Numbered from the stretch's first letter, positions 36,204 through 45,480 are shown. The stretch: 64,000 bases of DNA from Marinomonas sp. SBI8L (GCF_001624705.1 NZ_JSEO01000005.1:62001-126000), one strand, 5' to 3'. The notes: a model not told the origin generated them from the sequence alone. Made by a program: numbers and translations.

Positions 36204-36851
36204 TTATTGCATTGTCGTATTTGTGCGGCCTTGATAGCCCATCGTTTTATCAATAGACCCCAAGCTTTCAGTTTGGGGTAAATCATCTGCTTCAGCAAAC
36301 TCAACAAACCTTTGTTCGATAAAATCCTTTTCGACAATTGTCTGTCTCAATCTCTGCTCTAGCACCTTGGTTTTAGCTTCTAAGCGAACTTTATGATTTT
36401 TAAGTTCAGTCATCATTTTTTGTTCTTCGCTTGGTTGCTGAGATACCTCTTTTAGAGGCGCACTCATGCTTTTAGCCAGTTCTGGGGATTGTTTCATCAC
36501 AGTTTGAAGTTGCTTAACTATCTTAGCATTCTGATTATTCGCATCATTCAAACGGTTTTGAAGCTGGTTAATTTCCTGATCTTGCAGCTTCATTTTTTGC
36601 ATCATAATCTTAGTCTGGCCACGATACTTAGCAAAAGATTCTTCGGTTGCGACTAGGTTTGCACCACTTTTACTACCAAGATCTGCAGCATCTTGAAGGT
36701 ACTGAATTTCTTTATCATTATCTTCTATATTAACGTCCAATATCTTATTTGCAGTTTTTAAACCGTTAATAATATATAAGCAGTACAAAACCAGACCACA
36801 GCTTAAAATAACAGCCGCTTCAAGGATTAAGATTAAAATAGTGTCTGTCAA
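36204..36851 (-). CDS. Membrane-anchored coiled-coil protein, function unknown
   Basis: This protein of about 215 residues starts with one membrane helix (about 3-25) and continues as a long cytoplasmic coiled coil (about 60-185, rich in Gln/Lys/Glu). I chose the TTG start at 36851 because GAGGAG lies 6 bp upstream; a longer frame begins at 36935 without a ribosome site. It lies divergent from an orphan response regulator at 37084. No family was recognised. The topology resembles scaffolding or polarity proteins, which is inference only. Confidence 0.65.
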   Translation of the reverse strand: MTDTILILILEAAVILSCGLVLYCLYIINGLKTANKILDVNIEDNDKEIQYLQDAADLGSKSGANLVATEESFAKYRGQTKIMMQKMKLQDQEINQLQNRLNDANNQNAKIVKQLQTVMKQSPELAKSMSAPLKEVSQQPSEEQKMMTELKNHKVRLEAKTKVLEQRLRQTIVEKDFIEQRFVEFAEADDLPQTESLGSIDKTMGYQGRTNTTMQ

Positions 36852-37083
36852 AAATCTCTCCTCGTTAAGGTCTAAGATATTACAAAAGAAAACATAAGGA
36901 TAAAATGCCCAAATGATGTAAGCAATAGAGTACACTTAAATAGAGCAGAAAGTACAATTGAGCTGACATAAAGCGCCTAAACTCCACTCGAAATGCACTT
37001 TATGATAGAAAAAACCAAGTTATAATAAGATTTCTAGATAGATATATACCCATTCAATTTCTTAATTTTCTTAGGTAATTATA

Positions 37084-37977
37084 TTGAAAGTACTAATCAT
37101 TGATGACAGTAGAGCCGTTCAACTCATCATTCGAAGAGCACTTGAAAAAGGCAATATAGAAAACCTAGAAACTAAGCTTGCCAGCTCAGGCATTCAAGCA
37201 TTAGCCATTTTAGAAGACTGGCACCCAGACCTTGTTCTATCTGATTTACATATGCCAAAAATGTCAGGTATAGAATTATTAACCGAAATAAATAGGCAAA
37301 TGCTTAAATTAAATGTCGGCTTAATTACTACAGAAACGGATGACTCACGCTTAAGAAAGGTAAAACAATGTGGGGTTAAGTTTATTATCAATAAACCCTT
37401 TAATGACACTGAGCTGCTTCAAAAAATTAAATTGTTTTTACCAACAGATAAACCGCTACTGGCTACACCTGAAATGCCGGCGCAAAAAACCAATATCAAA
37501 CTGGATAAGAACACCTTAAATCTACCTGAAGAAACTGAATTAGAAGATGCTTTAGCAGAAGTCTTTTTTAGGGATGTAAGAGTGACAACAAAAAGCTTTG
37601 AGAAATATGAATCTCAACAATACCCCTACCTTCTTGGCATGATGACACCTTTAGGCAAAGACCAAGTGAAAGCCATTTGCATACTAAAGCAGCCTGCTAT
37701 TAAACAGATCAGCACAGTATTTTCGAGCTTACACCCAGGAGCATTAAATAGTCAGCAGGATAGAGCATTACTCTGCGATCATTTTTTTCGTGTGTTAGAT
37801 AAGTTTATTATGCCAAGTGGCAGCATAGAATCCTTAGTGTTTAAAAAATCTAATCTCATCACTAAGCCTTTCGCTAAAATTGATGGTTTTTATCGCACCA
37901 AAAAGGAAAAGAAAAAAGATTATCTTATCGAAATTAAGGGCTTTGAATCCTTCGTTGTTACCCTAATAGCGGCCTAA
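37084..37977 (+). CDS. Response regulator with unknown C-terminal domain
   Basis: This 297-residue protein has a CheY-like receiver (1-115). Asp7 and Asp8, phospho-site Asp54 (LSDLHMPKMSG), Thr82/Thr83 and Lys104 (NKPF) are all present. Residues about 140-297 form a second domain that I did not recognise; it has a mixed alpha/beta look and no DNA-binding or GGDEF motif. The start is TTG at 37084 with only a weak ribosome site. No histidine kinase is adjacent, so the partner is unknown. It is divergent from the membrane coiled-coil gene. Confidence 0.78.
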   Translation: MKVLIIDDSRAVQLIIRRALEKGNIENLETKLASSGIQALAILEDWHPDLVLSDLHMPKMSGIELLTEINRQMLKLNVGLITTETDDSRLRKVKQCGVKFIINKPFNDTELLQKIKLFLPTDKPLLATPEMPAQKTNIKLDKNTLNLPEETELEDALAEVFFRDVRVTTKSFEKYESQQYPYLLGMMTPLGKDQVKAICILKQPAIKQISTVFSSLHPGALNSQQDRALLCDHFFRVLDKFIMPSGSIESLVFKKSNLITKPFAKIDGFYRTKKEKKKDYLIEIKGFESFVVTLIAA

Positions 37978-38003
37978 GCGGTAAGTGTTAACAAACTTTC
38001 ATT

Positions 38004-38261
38004 TCATCTCTTTTTTAAAAACTTCTCCACATACCAACAAGTCGCCGTAATTTGATAATCTTGCGCTTTAGCCCAGCTTAAACCGGCTCTGACCAATTGT
38101 TCAGCAATGCCTTTCCCTCTTAATGCTGGAGGAACAAAAGTGCTTTTAAAATCAATAACCTGCTTTAGGTTTGCCGGATCATCTAAAAACACATACTCAA
38201 GTAGGGCTATTTCGCCATCTTGCTCAATTCGAAAACATTGAGCTTGTTCGTCATGTTGCAT
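38004..38261 (-). CDS. Small GNAT-family N-acetyltransferase (YjdJ-like)
   Basis: This 85-residue GNAT_2-type protein carries the acetyl-CoA binding segment VPPALRGKGIAEQLV. Single-domain GNATs of this size (YjdJ/Gtnat type) often act on small amines or protein amino groups; the substrate is unknown. A longer frame to 38309 exists, but AAGGCG lies about 6 bp before the ATG at 38261, and homologues usually start near MQHDE. It converges on the response regulator gene. Confidence 0.72.
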   Translation of the reverse strand: MQHDEQAQCFRIEQDGEIALLEYVFLDDPANLKQVIDFKSTFVPPALRGKGIAEQLVRAGLSWAKAQDYQITATCWYVEKFLKKR

Positions 38262-38348
38262 AAATATCGCCTTTTTAATGGGCTGTGAGTAAGTGGACAC
38301 TTTATCCACAAACGCCTCTAAATCATAGCTTTTGCTTTAAGGCGCTAA

Positions 38349-38415
38349 GATTAAGTCACCTCTTCCCAGTCTGCTCTTTTAAAGTGTATGGGGGAAAAAC
38401 GTCAATCAAGATGTC
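38349..38415 (-). repeat. Dispersed repeat, copy 2 (decayed coding 3' end?)
   Basis: This is the second copy of the repeat at 46-112. Read on the minus strand it gives a tail ending FKRADWEEVT and a stop, here without the internal stop of copy 1. It lies in the gap between the GNAT gene and slyD, so it is not part of a functional gene now. Confidence 0.55.
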
Positions 38416-38452
38416 ACTTTGCGTTTATTAATAGTTTCCTTAGACATAAAAA

Positions 38453-38470
38453 AAGCCTCAAAAGAGGCTT
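38453..38470 (-). terminator. Terminator after slyD
   Basis: A perfect 7-bp stem (AAGCCTC and complement) with a 4-base loop is followed by TTTTTATG on the minus strand, 24 bp past the slyD stop. Confidence 0.85.
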
Positions 38471-38493
38471 ATTTGGTCAGGATACGCATCAAC

Positions 38494-38973
38494 TTAGTGA
38501 TGATGTCCACCTACACCGTGTGCATGACCGTGAGCAATTTCGTCTTCTGTTGCATCGCGCACATCAACCACCTCAACAGAAAAAGTAAGATCTTTACCTG
38601 CTAACGGATGATTTAAATCTACAGTCGCATGCTTAAGACCCGCTTTAACCACGGTTACTTGGCGTTGACCTTTATCTGTTTGAACAATTGCAGTCATACC
38701 TACTTTCCAACGCTTAGCACCTTGTAAGTGTTTGATTGGCACTTGTTGCTGATGATCTTCTTTACGTTCACCATAAGCATCTGCTGCGGCAACTGTTACT
38801 TCAAACTCATCACCAGCTGCTTTGCCTTCCATCGCAGCCTGTAGACCAGGGATAATATTGCTGTGCCCATGTAGGTATGCAAGTGGATCATTGCCAGCAG
38901 ATGTTTCAATTAGCGCATCGCCTTCACGTAGTGTGTAGTGAAATTGCACTACTGTATTGTCCTTGATAGACAT
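38494..38973 (-). CDS. slyD: FKBP-type peptidyl-prolyl isomerase SlyD
   Basis: This 159-residue cytoplasmic chaperone and prolyl isomerase has the SlyD layout: FKBP half (VQFHYTLREGD, DPLAYLHGHSNIIPGL), an inserted chaperone flap (about 70-120), the closing FKBP strand with DLNHPLAGKDLTF, and a His-rich tail (HGHAHGVGGHHH) that can bind nickel. The tail is shorter than that of E. coli SlyD. It is a single gene with its own terminator. Confidence 0.94.
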   Translation of the reverse strand: MSIKDNTVVQFHYTLREGDALIETSAGNDPLAYLHGHSNIIPGLQAAMEGKAAGDEFEVTVAAADAYGERKEDHQQQVPIKHLQGAKRWKVGMTAIVQTDKGQRQVTVVKAGLKHATVDLNHPLAGKDLTFSVEVVDVRDATEDEIAHGHAHGVGGHHH

Positions 38974-39112
38974 TTTTTTTCCTCAATCATGTTCTGTTGC
39001 ACCATTATCGTCCCTTTTCTCTAGAGAAGCCATAATTAGAGGCTCTCTTTTATTCGAACACTGACAAACAAGCTTTATTTTCAATTTCAGCTAGACAAAT
39101 CAAAAAATAATA

Positions 39113-39128
39113 CTGTATATTTGTACAG
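39113..39128. promoter_or_regulatory. LexA (SOS) box of yebG
   Basis: CTGTATATTTGTACAG is a perfect CTGT-N8-ACAG operator 23 bp upstream of yebG, flanked by AT-rich inverted sequence. It differs from the dinB box at one position. Confidence 0.92.
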
Positions 39129-39151
39129 TATTATTTTATCTGAGGTGAATC

Positions 39152-39574
39152 ATGCCTGTAATTATTAAATATGTTGTTGAACGTGATGGAATAGAAAAAA
39201 TGACTTTTGCATCCAAAGCTGAAGCAGACGCTTACGATAAACTGTTAGATACTGCAGATGATATCTCTCAACTCCTAACAGATAGCCGACTTATCGAAAA
39301 AGATAGTCAAATTGATGCCCTGTCCATGTATCTTGCTCAAAATAAAGAGCAGCTATTACAAGCACTTGGTAGCAAGCGTAAAGCTAAAACAAGTACAAAA
39401 CCAAACCAAACACATGAAAGCCAGATCCCTCTAGAAGCTGCGTCTAATTCTCAAGATTTGGAAGATCTCGTGATTGAAAAGGACGATGATCAGGTTGATG
39501 AACTCTCCTTAGATATGGACCAAGACGACAATATCGAAGATTTAATCGATGAAGAACTAATTGATGCGGCTTAA
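39152..39574 (+). CDS. yebG: SOS-induced protein YebG
   Basis: This 140-residue protein begins with the YebG core: KYVVERDGIEKMTFASKAEA followed by DAYDKLLDTAD and ALSMYLAQNK, matching E. coli YebG. The C-terminal 55 residues are strongly acidic (Asp/Glu/Leu repeats such as EDLIDEELIDA) and longer than in E. coli (about 96 residues total). YebG is damage-induced through LexA and its role is poorly known; an acidic tail would fit protein-protein contacts. The perfect LexA box supports the call. A hairpin follows the stop. Confidence 0.93.
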   Translation: MPVIIKYVVERDGIEKMTFASKAEADAYDKLLDTADDISQLLTDSRLIEKDSQIDALSMYLAQNKEQLLQALGSKRKAKTSTKPNQTHESQIPLEAASNSQDLEDLVIEKDDDQVDELSLDMDQDDNIEDLIDEELIDAA

Positions 39575-39601
39575 ATGCATGCCTCTACAAAAAGCATGTC
39601 T

Positions 39602-39630
39602 CAGCCAATTAGCTTTACACTAATTGGCTG
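39602..39630. terminator. Terminator between yebG and the cytochrome gene
   Basis: An 11-bp perfect stem (CAGCCAATTAG and complement) with a 7-base loop lies between two convergent genes. T tracts on either side are short, so the call is moderate. Confidence 0.6.
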
Positions 39631-39676
39631 TCTTACCATACTTTCTAACATATTCGTTCTATAAAGTAATGGCCTT

Positions 39677-40369
39677 CTAGATTGGCAATTGCCATAACCA
39701 GTACAAATAAATAAGACTCAGACTTAGCATGATAACAAGGCGTTTTCTTACCGTCTTTCTCACTGCTTTTGTTTCTTGATCAAAACCAGACTGGTCTGCA
39801 TAAGGCCCTGATGAAATTGGCTTTTTACCATTAAACATGGCTTTGATTAAACGCTCTTTTAACGCTAACTCATGGACCAAAACTGCAAGCAAATGACAGG
39901 CGACTAAAGCCAGTAAGATATCGGCTAATTCAGCATGCCAATCGGCTAACCACTCCTGTAAATCCTCACTGACCCATTCATACATGGGGCCATACCAAAA
40001 CACTTCATCAGAGTTAACCAGCCCTGATACTATTTGAAGCACCAAGCTTATAAGCAGTACTAGCACCATAATGCCACCCAAAGGGTTATGACCCAAATAA
40101 TGGGGAGCTTGTCCTTTTACAAGCTGCTTGGCGTAATAATAGATATTTTTTGGTGCTGTTAAGAACATAGAAAATCGAGCGAGCTTTGCTCCCCAGAAAC
40201 CATAGAGGAGTCGTGTTATCAGCGCAGCTGATAGTAAGTAGCCCATATAAAAATGCCATTGCATATAATCTTCTTCTGATTTACCCGTCACTACCAAACC
40301 GGTGAACAGTAAAACCATAAGCCAATGGTTCAGTCTAATATAAAGATCCCAAGCTTTAATCTCTTTCAT
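39677..40369 (-). CDS. Cytochrome b561-family membrane protein
   Basis: This 230-residue protein has four to five membrane helices and several conserved histidines, His15 (LNHW) and His39 in the first helices and more in DWHAELADILLALVACH, enough to ligate two b hemes. It fits the COG3658 / Ni-Fe-hydrogenase-like cytochrome b group (PF01292). Such proteins pass electrons between quinones and periplasmic partners. No hydrogenase or dehydrogenase gene is adjacent, so the redox partner is unknown. Confidence 0.82.
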   Translation of the reverse strand: MKEIKAWDLYIRLNHWLMVLLFTGLVVTGKSEEDYMQWHFYMGYLLSAALITRLLYGFWGAKLARFSMFLTAPKNIYYYAKQLVKGQAPHYLGHNPLGGIMVLVLLISLVLQIVSGLVNSDEVFWYGPMYEWVSEDLQEWLADWHAELADILLALVACHLLAVLVHELALKERLIKAMFNGKKPISSGPYADQSGFDQETKAVRKTVRKRLVIMLSLSLIYLYWLWQLPI

Positions 40370-40561
40370 GATTGATTATCATCTCACCTTAAGAAACTCG
40401 TTCTAAATTCTCATTCCTGTGAGGAATCCGAACTATTCTATTTATTCCTTTTACTTTTCTTTCCTGTCTCATTAAGTTAGCAGGCATTGGCGTTGCGTAT
40501 TTGAGCACGCCCTGCAATTTAAGTTCAAGCTTCTAATCAACTCTATTAAGGAAACAGCTTT

Positions 40562-41443
40562 ATGTGGATAGCGTTTACCCTGCTCGCCGCTTGGTTTCAA
40601 TCGATGCGCACCGCCTACCAAAATTCCTTATCAAAGCAAGAAGGCACCTTACATGCTACCTTAGCAAGATCCTTATTCGGCCTTCCTTTTGTACTTGTTT
40701 ATGGCGGCTTTTGCTATTTTCTCTTTGGCCCTTTAACCACTGAGATTAGCCAAATTTTTTACCTAATTGCAGGCCTTGGTGCGCTAGCTCAGATCCTAGC
40801 AACCTATTTAATGCTGTATCTTTTCAAACAAGCCAGCTTTACCAGTGGTACCTTGTTTGCCAAAACAGAAGCCTTATTGGCCGCCCTACTTGCTGCGGCT
40901 TTTTTAGGTGATAAACTTTCTTGGGGTGCTTGGTTAGCCATCGCCATAGGCGTTATTGGTATCGGAGTTTTAAGCTTTAAACATAGTCATAAGAAAATGC
41001 AGCTATTAGATAAAGCCAGTCTATTAGGGCTCGCCTCAGGTTTTTGTTTTGCCCTTACTTCTGTCAGTGCAGGTTATGCCAGTAGCATGCTAGAAGGCCC
41101 AGTCTTTACTCGTGCAGCCTTCACCTTAGCCTATGTACTCGCTCTGCAATCGGTCTTATTGTGGGGGATTCAAATTTACCAAACTAAAAGCCTCTTTATT
41201 CCTTTTAAAAAAGCCTTTCTACTCAGTAACAAGGTGGGTTGTTTAAGTGCCCTAGGTTCGATTGGCTGGTTTACCGCATTCTCCTTAATCAACCCTGCGC
41301 TGGTGAAAACCTTGGGGCAAATTGAGGTAATAGGCACACTTTATTATTCGAAGTACCGTTTTAAGGAAGCCTTATCAAAACAAGAGTGGATAGGCGGCAG
41401 CTTAATTATTCTAAGCGTTATTATCGTTGCACTCTTAGGCTAG
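40562..41443 (+). CDS. EamA/DMT-family transporter
   Basis: This 293-residue inner-membrane protein has about ten hydrophobic helices arranged as two EamA repeats, the first ending near residue 140 and the second beginning near LLGLASGFCFALTS. DMT-family members export or import small metabolites such as amino acids; the substrate cannot be told. AAGGAA precedes the ATG by about 7 bases. Its downstream gap holds no terminator I could see. Confidence 0.85.
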   Translation: MWIAFTLLAAWFQSMRTAYQNSLSKQEGTLHATLARSLFGLPFVLVYGGFCYFLFGPLTTEISQIFYLIAGLGALAQILATYLMLYLFKQASFTSGTLFAKTEALLAALLAAAFLGDKLSWGAWLAIAIGVIGIGVLSFKHSHKKMQLLDKASLLGLASGFCFALTSVSAGYASSMLEGPVFTRAAFTLAYVLALQSVLLWGIQIYQTKSLFIPFKKAFLLSNKVGCLSALGSIGWFTAFSLINPALVKTLGQIEVIGTLYYSKYRFKEALSKQEWIGGSLIILSVIIVALLG

Positions 41444-41816
41444 GGAGGTTACGAATCAGTCCTCCGCCACAGCCTGCGGATAAAAGCGGCTAGGCTCCCA
41501 AGGGAACGCCCTTTAAATACACTCCTTATCAAGATATAGAAGTGGGAGAGCTTATAGATAGCCTCCCCATTTGCCACCAAGTTAGCCTTTTTACTCAGAA
41601 TAGCGTAACGTAAAAAGGTGAACAGCAACTCAGTTAATACAAAACTGTTTAATTCTTAGGCAATCGCCTTTGCTGGTAACGCTTCGACACAAATTTGCCC
41701 CTATCAAACAACATTAGAGTAAGGCCCCATATACTAAACTTTTATACAGACTAATTGATAACAGTTGTACACCAAAGAAAGTTAAGTTTTTATCTTAGCA
41801 ATTAGAGGAAACAGGC
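41444..41816. other. Gene-free stretch with a broken reading frame
   Basis: No intact gene, RNA or strong terminator is seen. A frame open from about 41498 to the TAA at 41612-41614 encodes about 38 residues (starting PKGTPFKYTPYQDIEVGE) with no start codon and a stop just upstream. It looks like a decayed 3' gene end, family unknown. The last 60 bp carry the leader of the next gene, with AGAGG before its ATG. Confidence 0.5.
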
Positions 41817-42806
41817 ATGTTACTAATTTGGATAATAGCTATTATTACCGCCCTAGTTTTGATCTATATGATTACCGTAAAAGGGCATTACCAAGTTGAG
41901 CGCACCGTACTTATCAAAGCGCCAATTAACAAAGTGTACGATCGTATTCGCAGTGTCAAAAGCTGGCATCAATGGAGCCCTTGGCTACATCATGACCAAG
42001 ACCCTAGCCTAAAATATCAAGGCAAGTTGGGGGAAGTCGGTTCAAGTTTGATCTGGCATGGTCCTTATATAGGTCATGGTACTTTAACCTTAGTTTCTCA
42101 AGTTACTCCCTATTCGCTCATTTTCGAGCTCAAACAAAAGCGCTATATCTCAACTCTCACCAGTATCGAGTTCCAACTTGAAGAAACCGAATCTGGCACC
42201 CAACTTCATTGGTCAATGACGACAAGATTGCCTTATCTATTTAGCTTTTTCCTTGGCAAAAGACAGACACAATTTAACAAGGATTATGATATTGCCCTTG
42301 CTCGTTTATCAGGGCAGCTCAGTCATATGAATGAGCCTAAATTTGAGTTTTTAGGGATTCAACCCTTACCTCCTATCGAAGCCGTAACCCGTCCTTTTTC
42401 TGGCTCAACACCTGAAATTTTCGAACAAATGGAAATTGGTTACAGCGAGCTCCATTCCCAACTTGGTCCAAACAATTGCCCTAATGGTGCGATTTTCGCT
42501 CAATATGATCAGGCAGAACCAGAACACAACTTTTTTTGTGGAAAAATTGGTATCCCTATTCAGAATCTCGATATTTGTGAATGTCACCCTGAATTGGTCC
42601 GAAACTATGGGGATTTCTTTTCGCTACGTTTTACTGGGTCTTACGAGCAACTCTCTTATGCTTGGCATGTGGCAATCAAACACAGCCGAATTCATCACTA
42701 TAAATGGGACAAAAGCCGACCTCATTTTGAAGTGTTTCAAACAGGCCCACATAATAACAGCGACCCTAGTCATTTTATTACCGAGTTATACTTACCAATA
42801 AAATAA
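41817..42806 (+). CDS. Membrane-anchored SRPBCC (START-like) and GyrI-like protein
   Basis: This 329-residue protein starts with one membrane helix (about 2-20), followed by a START-like SRPBCC lipid- or ligand-binding domain (about 27-165: ERTVLIKAPINKVYDRI, WHQWSPW). A GyrI-like/AraC effector-binding fold follows (about 175-329). Such fusions occur in gammaproteobacteria and have no known reaction; small hydrophobic ligand binding is plausible. It has no operon partner, being separated from pepQ by about 150 bp. Confidence 0.72.
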   Translation: MLLIWIIAIITALVLIYMITVKGHYQVERTVLIKAPINKVYDRIRSVKSWHQWSPWLHHDQDPSLKYQGKLGEVGSSLIWHGPYIGHGTLTLVSQVTPYSLIFELKQKRYISTLTSIEFQLEETESGTQLHWSMTTRLPYLFSFFLGKRQTQFNKDYDIALARLSGQLSHMNEPKFEFLGIQPLPPIEAVTRPFSGSTPEIFEQMEIGYSELHSQLGPNNCPNGAIFAQYDQAEPEHNFFCGKIGIPIQNLDICECHPELVRNYGDFFSLRFTGSYEQLSYAWHVAIKHSRIHHYKWDKSRPHFEVFQTGPHNNSDPSHFITELYLPIK

Positions 42807-42960
42807 GAAAAAGGTCGCAAATAGATAAAGGCCACTAGATTTCTTTTCCCACCCCTTCGCTTGTTGACTCAAACAAGGTACATTGGCAGCTCATTGACGA
42901 ATGAGTCTGTTCAATGCAATAGCAAAACTATTGTTAACATCAGTTATGTAGGGAAATTCC

Positions 42961-44259
42961 ATGCCTAAGCTTTATTCTCAACACCTAGAGATACTTGTCA
43001 CTCGTTATCGTAAAGTCATGAAAACCTTCGACCTTGACTCAATTATTATCAGTAGTGGTCACAAAACCTACTACTTCCAAGATGACTATAGTCATACTTT
43101 CCACCCCTTTTCTGGGGCACAACAATGGTTACCATTTAGTTTATGCAGTGATGTTTACATCCTCATAAACGAACAAGATAAGCCCTTATTATTTTGGCCA
43201 AAAAGGGATGATTTTTGGCATTCTGATAACAGCTTACCTGAAGGTGATTGGTCCGGTTTATGGCAAACTATAGAAGCGAGAGTGGATTACGACATTCTGG
43301 CACATCTTGGTAAAAAGCACGCTTGGGTTGGCCCAAAACCAGACCATATAAATCTAGCGTTTTCACAACAAGCCGAGCTTGAAGCAGCGATTAACTATCA
43401 AAAAGCCTATAAAACAGACTTTGAAATAGACGCAATTTATCAAGCTAACTTAACTGCAGCAGCCGGTCACAAAGCAGCAGAAAAGGCTTTCATTCAGGGT
43501 AAGAGTGAATTAGCGATTTATCACGACTATTTGAATGCTAGCAACCAAGGCTCTGTGAATGAACCTTATCCAGGTATTGTCGCCCTTAATCAAAATGCAG
43601 CCATACTGCATTATGATGTGAAATCTCATCAAAGCATTAAGAAAAGCAATACCCTTCTAATCGATGCGGGTGCTAACCAATCTGGTTATGCCAGTGATAT
43701 CACTCGTACTTTCACCCAAGACACAGGGTTATTTAAAGCCATGCTAGACAGTATGGAAAGCCTACAACTTAGCTTATGCGAGCATGCCATTGCAGGCGTT
43801 GACTTTAATGACCTACACCAAGAGTGTGTTATAGGTGTGGCGAAGATTTTACATGAGCACAAGCTTTGTCGCTTAAGCGTGGAAGAGCAGTTAGAAAAAC
43901 GTATTCCGCAGGTCTTCTTCCCCCATGGCTTAGGGCACTTACTTGGCTTGCAAGTGCATGATTTAGGCGGCCATCAGGTGAATGAGTCAGGTAAGATTAA
44001 ATCACCCGCTAAACAGGCTCCTTTCTTACGCTTAACCCGTGTATTGGAAGAAAATATGGTGATAACCATAGAGCCAGGCCTCTACTTTATTCCTATGTTG
44101 CTGGAAAAAATGATTGCTGAGGTTGAAGACCATGGTTGTGATCTTGAACTGATCGAAAGCCTGAAACCTTTCGGTGGCATTCGTATAGAGGATAATTTAG
44201 TCATAGGTAAAACAAGTACACGCAACTTAAGTCGCGAAGCCTTTGCCAGTCTTGACTAA
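42961..44259 (+). CDS. pepQ: Xaa-Pro dipeptidase
   Basis: This 432-residue metallopeptidase cleaves Xaa-Pro dipeptides. It has the pita-bread fold with the dinuclear metal ligands visible: Asp235 and Asp246 (IDAGANQSGYASD), His in FFPHGLGHLLG, Glu in ITIEPGLYF and Glu in GGIRIEDN. Length and motifs fit bacterial PepQ (prolidase). The gene ends ahead of a bidirectional terminator that faces dddR. Confidence 0.93.
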   Translation: MPKLYSQHLEILVTRYRKVMKTFDLDSIIISSGHKTYYFQDDYSHTFHPFSGAQQWLPFSLCSDVYILINEQDKPLLFWPKRDDFWHSDNSLPEGDWSGLWQTIEARVDYDILAHLGKKHAWVGPKPDHINLAFSQQAELEAAINYQKAYKTDFEIDAIYQANLTAAAGHKAAEKAFIQGKSELAIYHDYLNASNQGSVNEPYPGIVALNQNAAILHYDVKSHQSIKKSNTLLIDAGANQSGYASDITRTFTQDTGLFKAMLDSMESLQLSLCEHAIAGVDFNDLHQECVIGVAKILHEHKLCRLSVEEQLEKRIPQVFFPHGLGHLLGLQVHDLGGHQVNESGKIKSPAKQAPFLRLTRVLEENMVITIEPGLYFIPMLLEKMIAEVEDHGCDLELIESLKPFGGIRIEDNLVIGKTSTRNLSREAFASLD

Positions 44260-44316
44260 ACGCTAGACTAGACTTTATTAGCAATAATTAAACCTAGCTA
44301 TGTAAGACATAAGATT

Positions 44317-44357
44317 AAAAACACCCCATGTACCTATGCAATACATGGGGTGTTTTT
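44317..44357. terminator. Bidirectional terminator between pepQ and dddR
   Basis: A 13 to 15-bp perfect stem (ACACCCCATGTA core) with a 9-base loop is bounded by A and T runs, giving a terminator for both convergent genes. Confidence 0.92.
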
Positions 44358-44372
44358 TATTGAATCTAAAGG

Positions 44373-45275
44373 CTAGAGTTCCGGGTAAAACTGGGCTTGT
44401 GACTCTTGTAAAATCCACTGACTAAAGATTTCAGCACTTGGATGTAAATATTGATGTATGGATGAAGTGAGAAAGAAAGCTTCCGAGGTTTCTATTTTCT
44501 CTTCGAAAGGCGCGATCAATTTGCCACTGGCAATCATATCAGCAACAAGAGAGGTTCTGCCTAAAGCGATACCTTGGCCCAATACTGCCATTTCTAATGC
44601 AGAGATTAAGGTATCAAACTGAATACCATCACTGGCATCACCATAATAAGCACCAGTTTGGTCTAACCAATAGCCCCAACCTTCTTCATATCCAATGACA
44701 TGCAATAGGGTTTTCTCTGCTAATAAATCAATTGGGGCAGGTTCGTCATCGACCTTAATAAAGTCTGGGCTACACACAGGGAAAAGCTCATCCCAAGTCA
44801 ATCTGTCTGACTTAAGTCCGGGCCAAACACCATGTCCATAACGTATATCTAGGTCAGTATCTTTATTTTTTTCATCTAGCCAAATATTACTGGTAAAGCG
44901 AATTTTAATATCTGGGTATTGTTCATAAAAACGTGACAATCTTGGAGCTAGCCAGGTAGTAAAAAACACAAGATTAACTCGCACAGTTAACTGGCGACTT
45001 TGACCTTTACCAAATAACTCATCGGTTGCGGCAGCTAAACGGCCAATGGCTTCATGTACCGCTGGCATATAAGCAAGACCAGCGTCAGTCAAAGCCAACC
45101 CTCTGGGCAAGCGTTTAAATAAACTGGTACCAAGTTGAGATTCTAATCCTTTCACCTGCTGACTAATTGCAGCTTGGGTTAGGTTTAACTCATGGGCAGC
45201 CTGAGTAAAATTCAGGTGTCGTGCGGATGCTTCGAATGAACGTAGCCAATTCAGTGGCGGTAATCTTTTTTTCAT
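44373..45275 (-). CDS. dddR: LysR-family regulator of DMSP catabolism (DddR)
   Basis: This 300-residue LysR regulator of the GcvA-like branch has winged helix SARHLNFTQAAHELNLTQAA and an effector-binding domain. Its position downstream of dddT, dddB and dddC matches the Marinomonas dddTBCR order, in which DddR activates dddD in response to DMSP. The short start at 45275 (MKKRLPPLNW) fits the family better than the frame extending to 45314. Two hairpins separate it from dddC, so it probably has its own promoter. Confidence 0.85.
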   Translation of the reverse strand: MKKRLPPLNWLRSFEASARHLNFTQAAHELNLTQAAISQQVKGLESQLGTSLFKRLPRGLALTDAGLAYMPAVHEAIGRLAAATDELFGKGQSRQLTVRVNLVFFTTWLAPRLSRFYEQYPDIKIRFTSNIWLDEKNKDTDLDIRYGHGVWPGLKSDRLTWDELFPVCSPDFIKVDDEPAPIDLLAEKTLLHVIGYEEGWGYWLDQTGAYYGDASDGIQFDTLISALEMAVLGQGIALGRTSLVADMIASGKLIAPFEEKIETSEAFFLTSSIHQYLHPSAEIFSQWILQESQAQFYPEL

Positions 45276-45420
45276 GTTTTTAAACTCAACATAGTTACCA
45301 GTAACACATTTCAAAATCCGACAAACATCCTTTTATGCCTCAAGTCCGTCTGTCAAAATTTCCCTATCATATTGATACTAGTATATTTTTATTGTCGATA
45401 TTATTTTGTCATAAAAACAA

Positions 45421-45453
45421 AAGCCACAACTCTTGTTTCAAGAGTCATGGCTT
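45421..45453 (-). terminator. Terminator between dddC and dddR
   Basis: An interrupted stem (AAGCCA and CTCTT arms pairing with AAGAG and TGGCTT) is followed on the minus strand by TTTTGTTTTTA. This would end most transcripts leaving dddC. Confidence 0.72.
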
Positions 45454-45455
45454 AG

Positions 45456-45480
45456 GAAGCTAATTAGCAAAATTAGCTTC
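45456..45480 (-). terminator. Second hairpin downstream of dddC
   Basis: A perfect 10-bp stem (GAAGCTAATT and complement) with a 5-base loop lies 17 bp past the dddC stop. It has no T run of its own and may stabilise the 3' end or assist the terminator just beyond. Confidence 0.5.
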
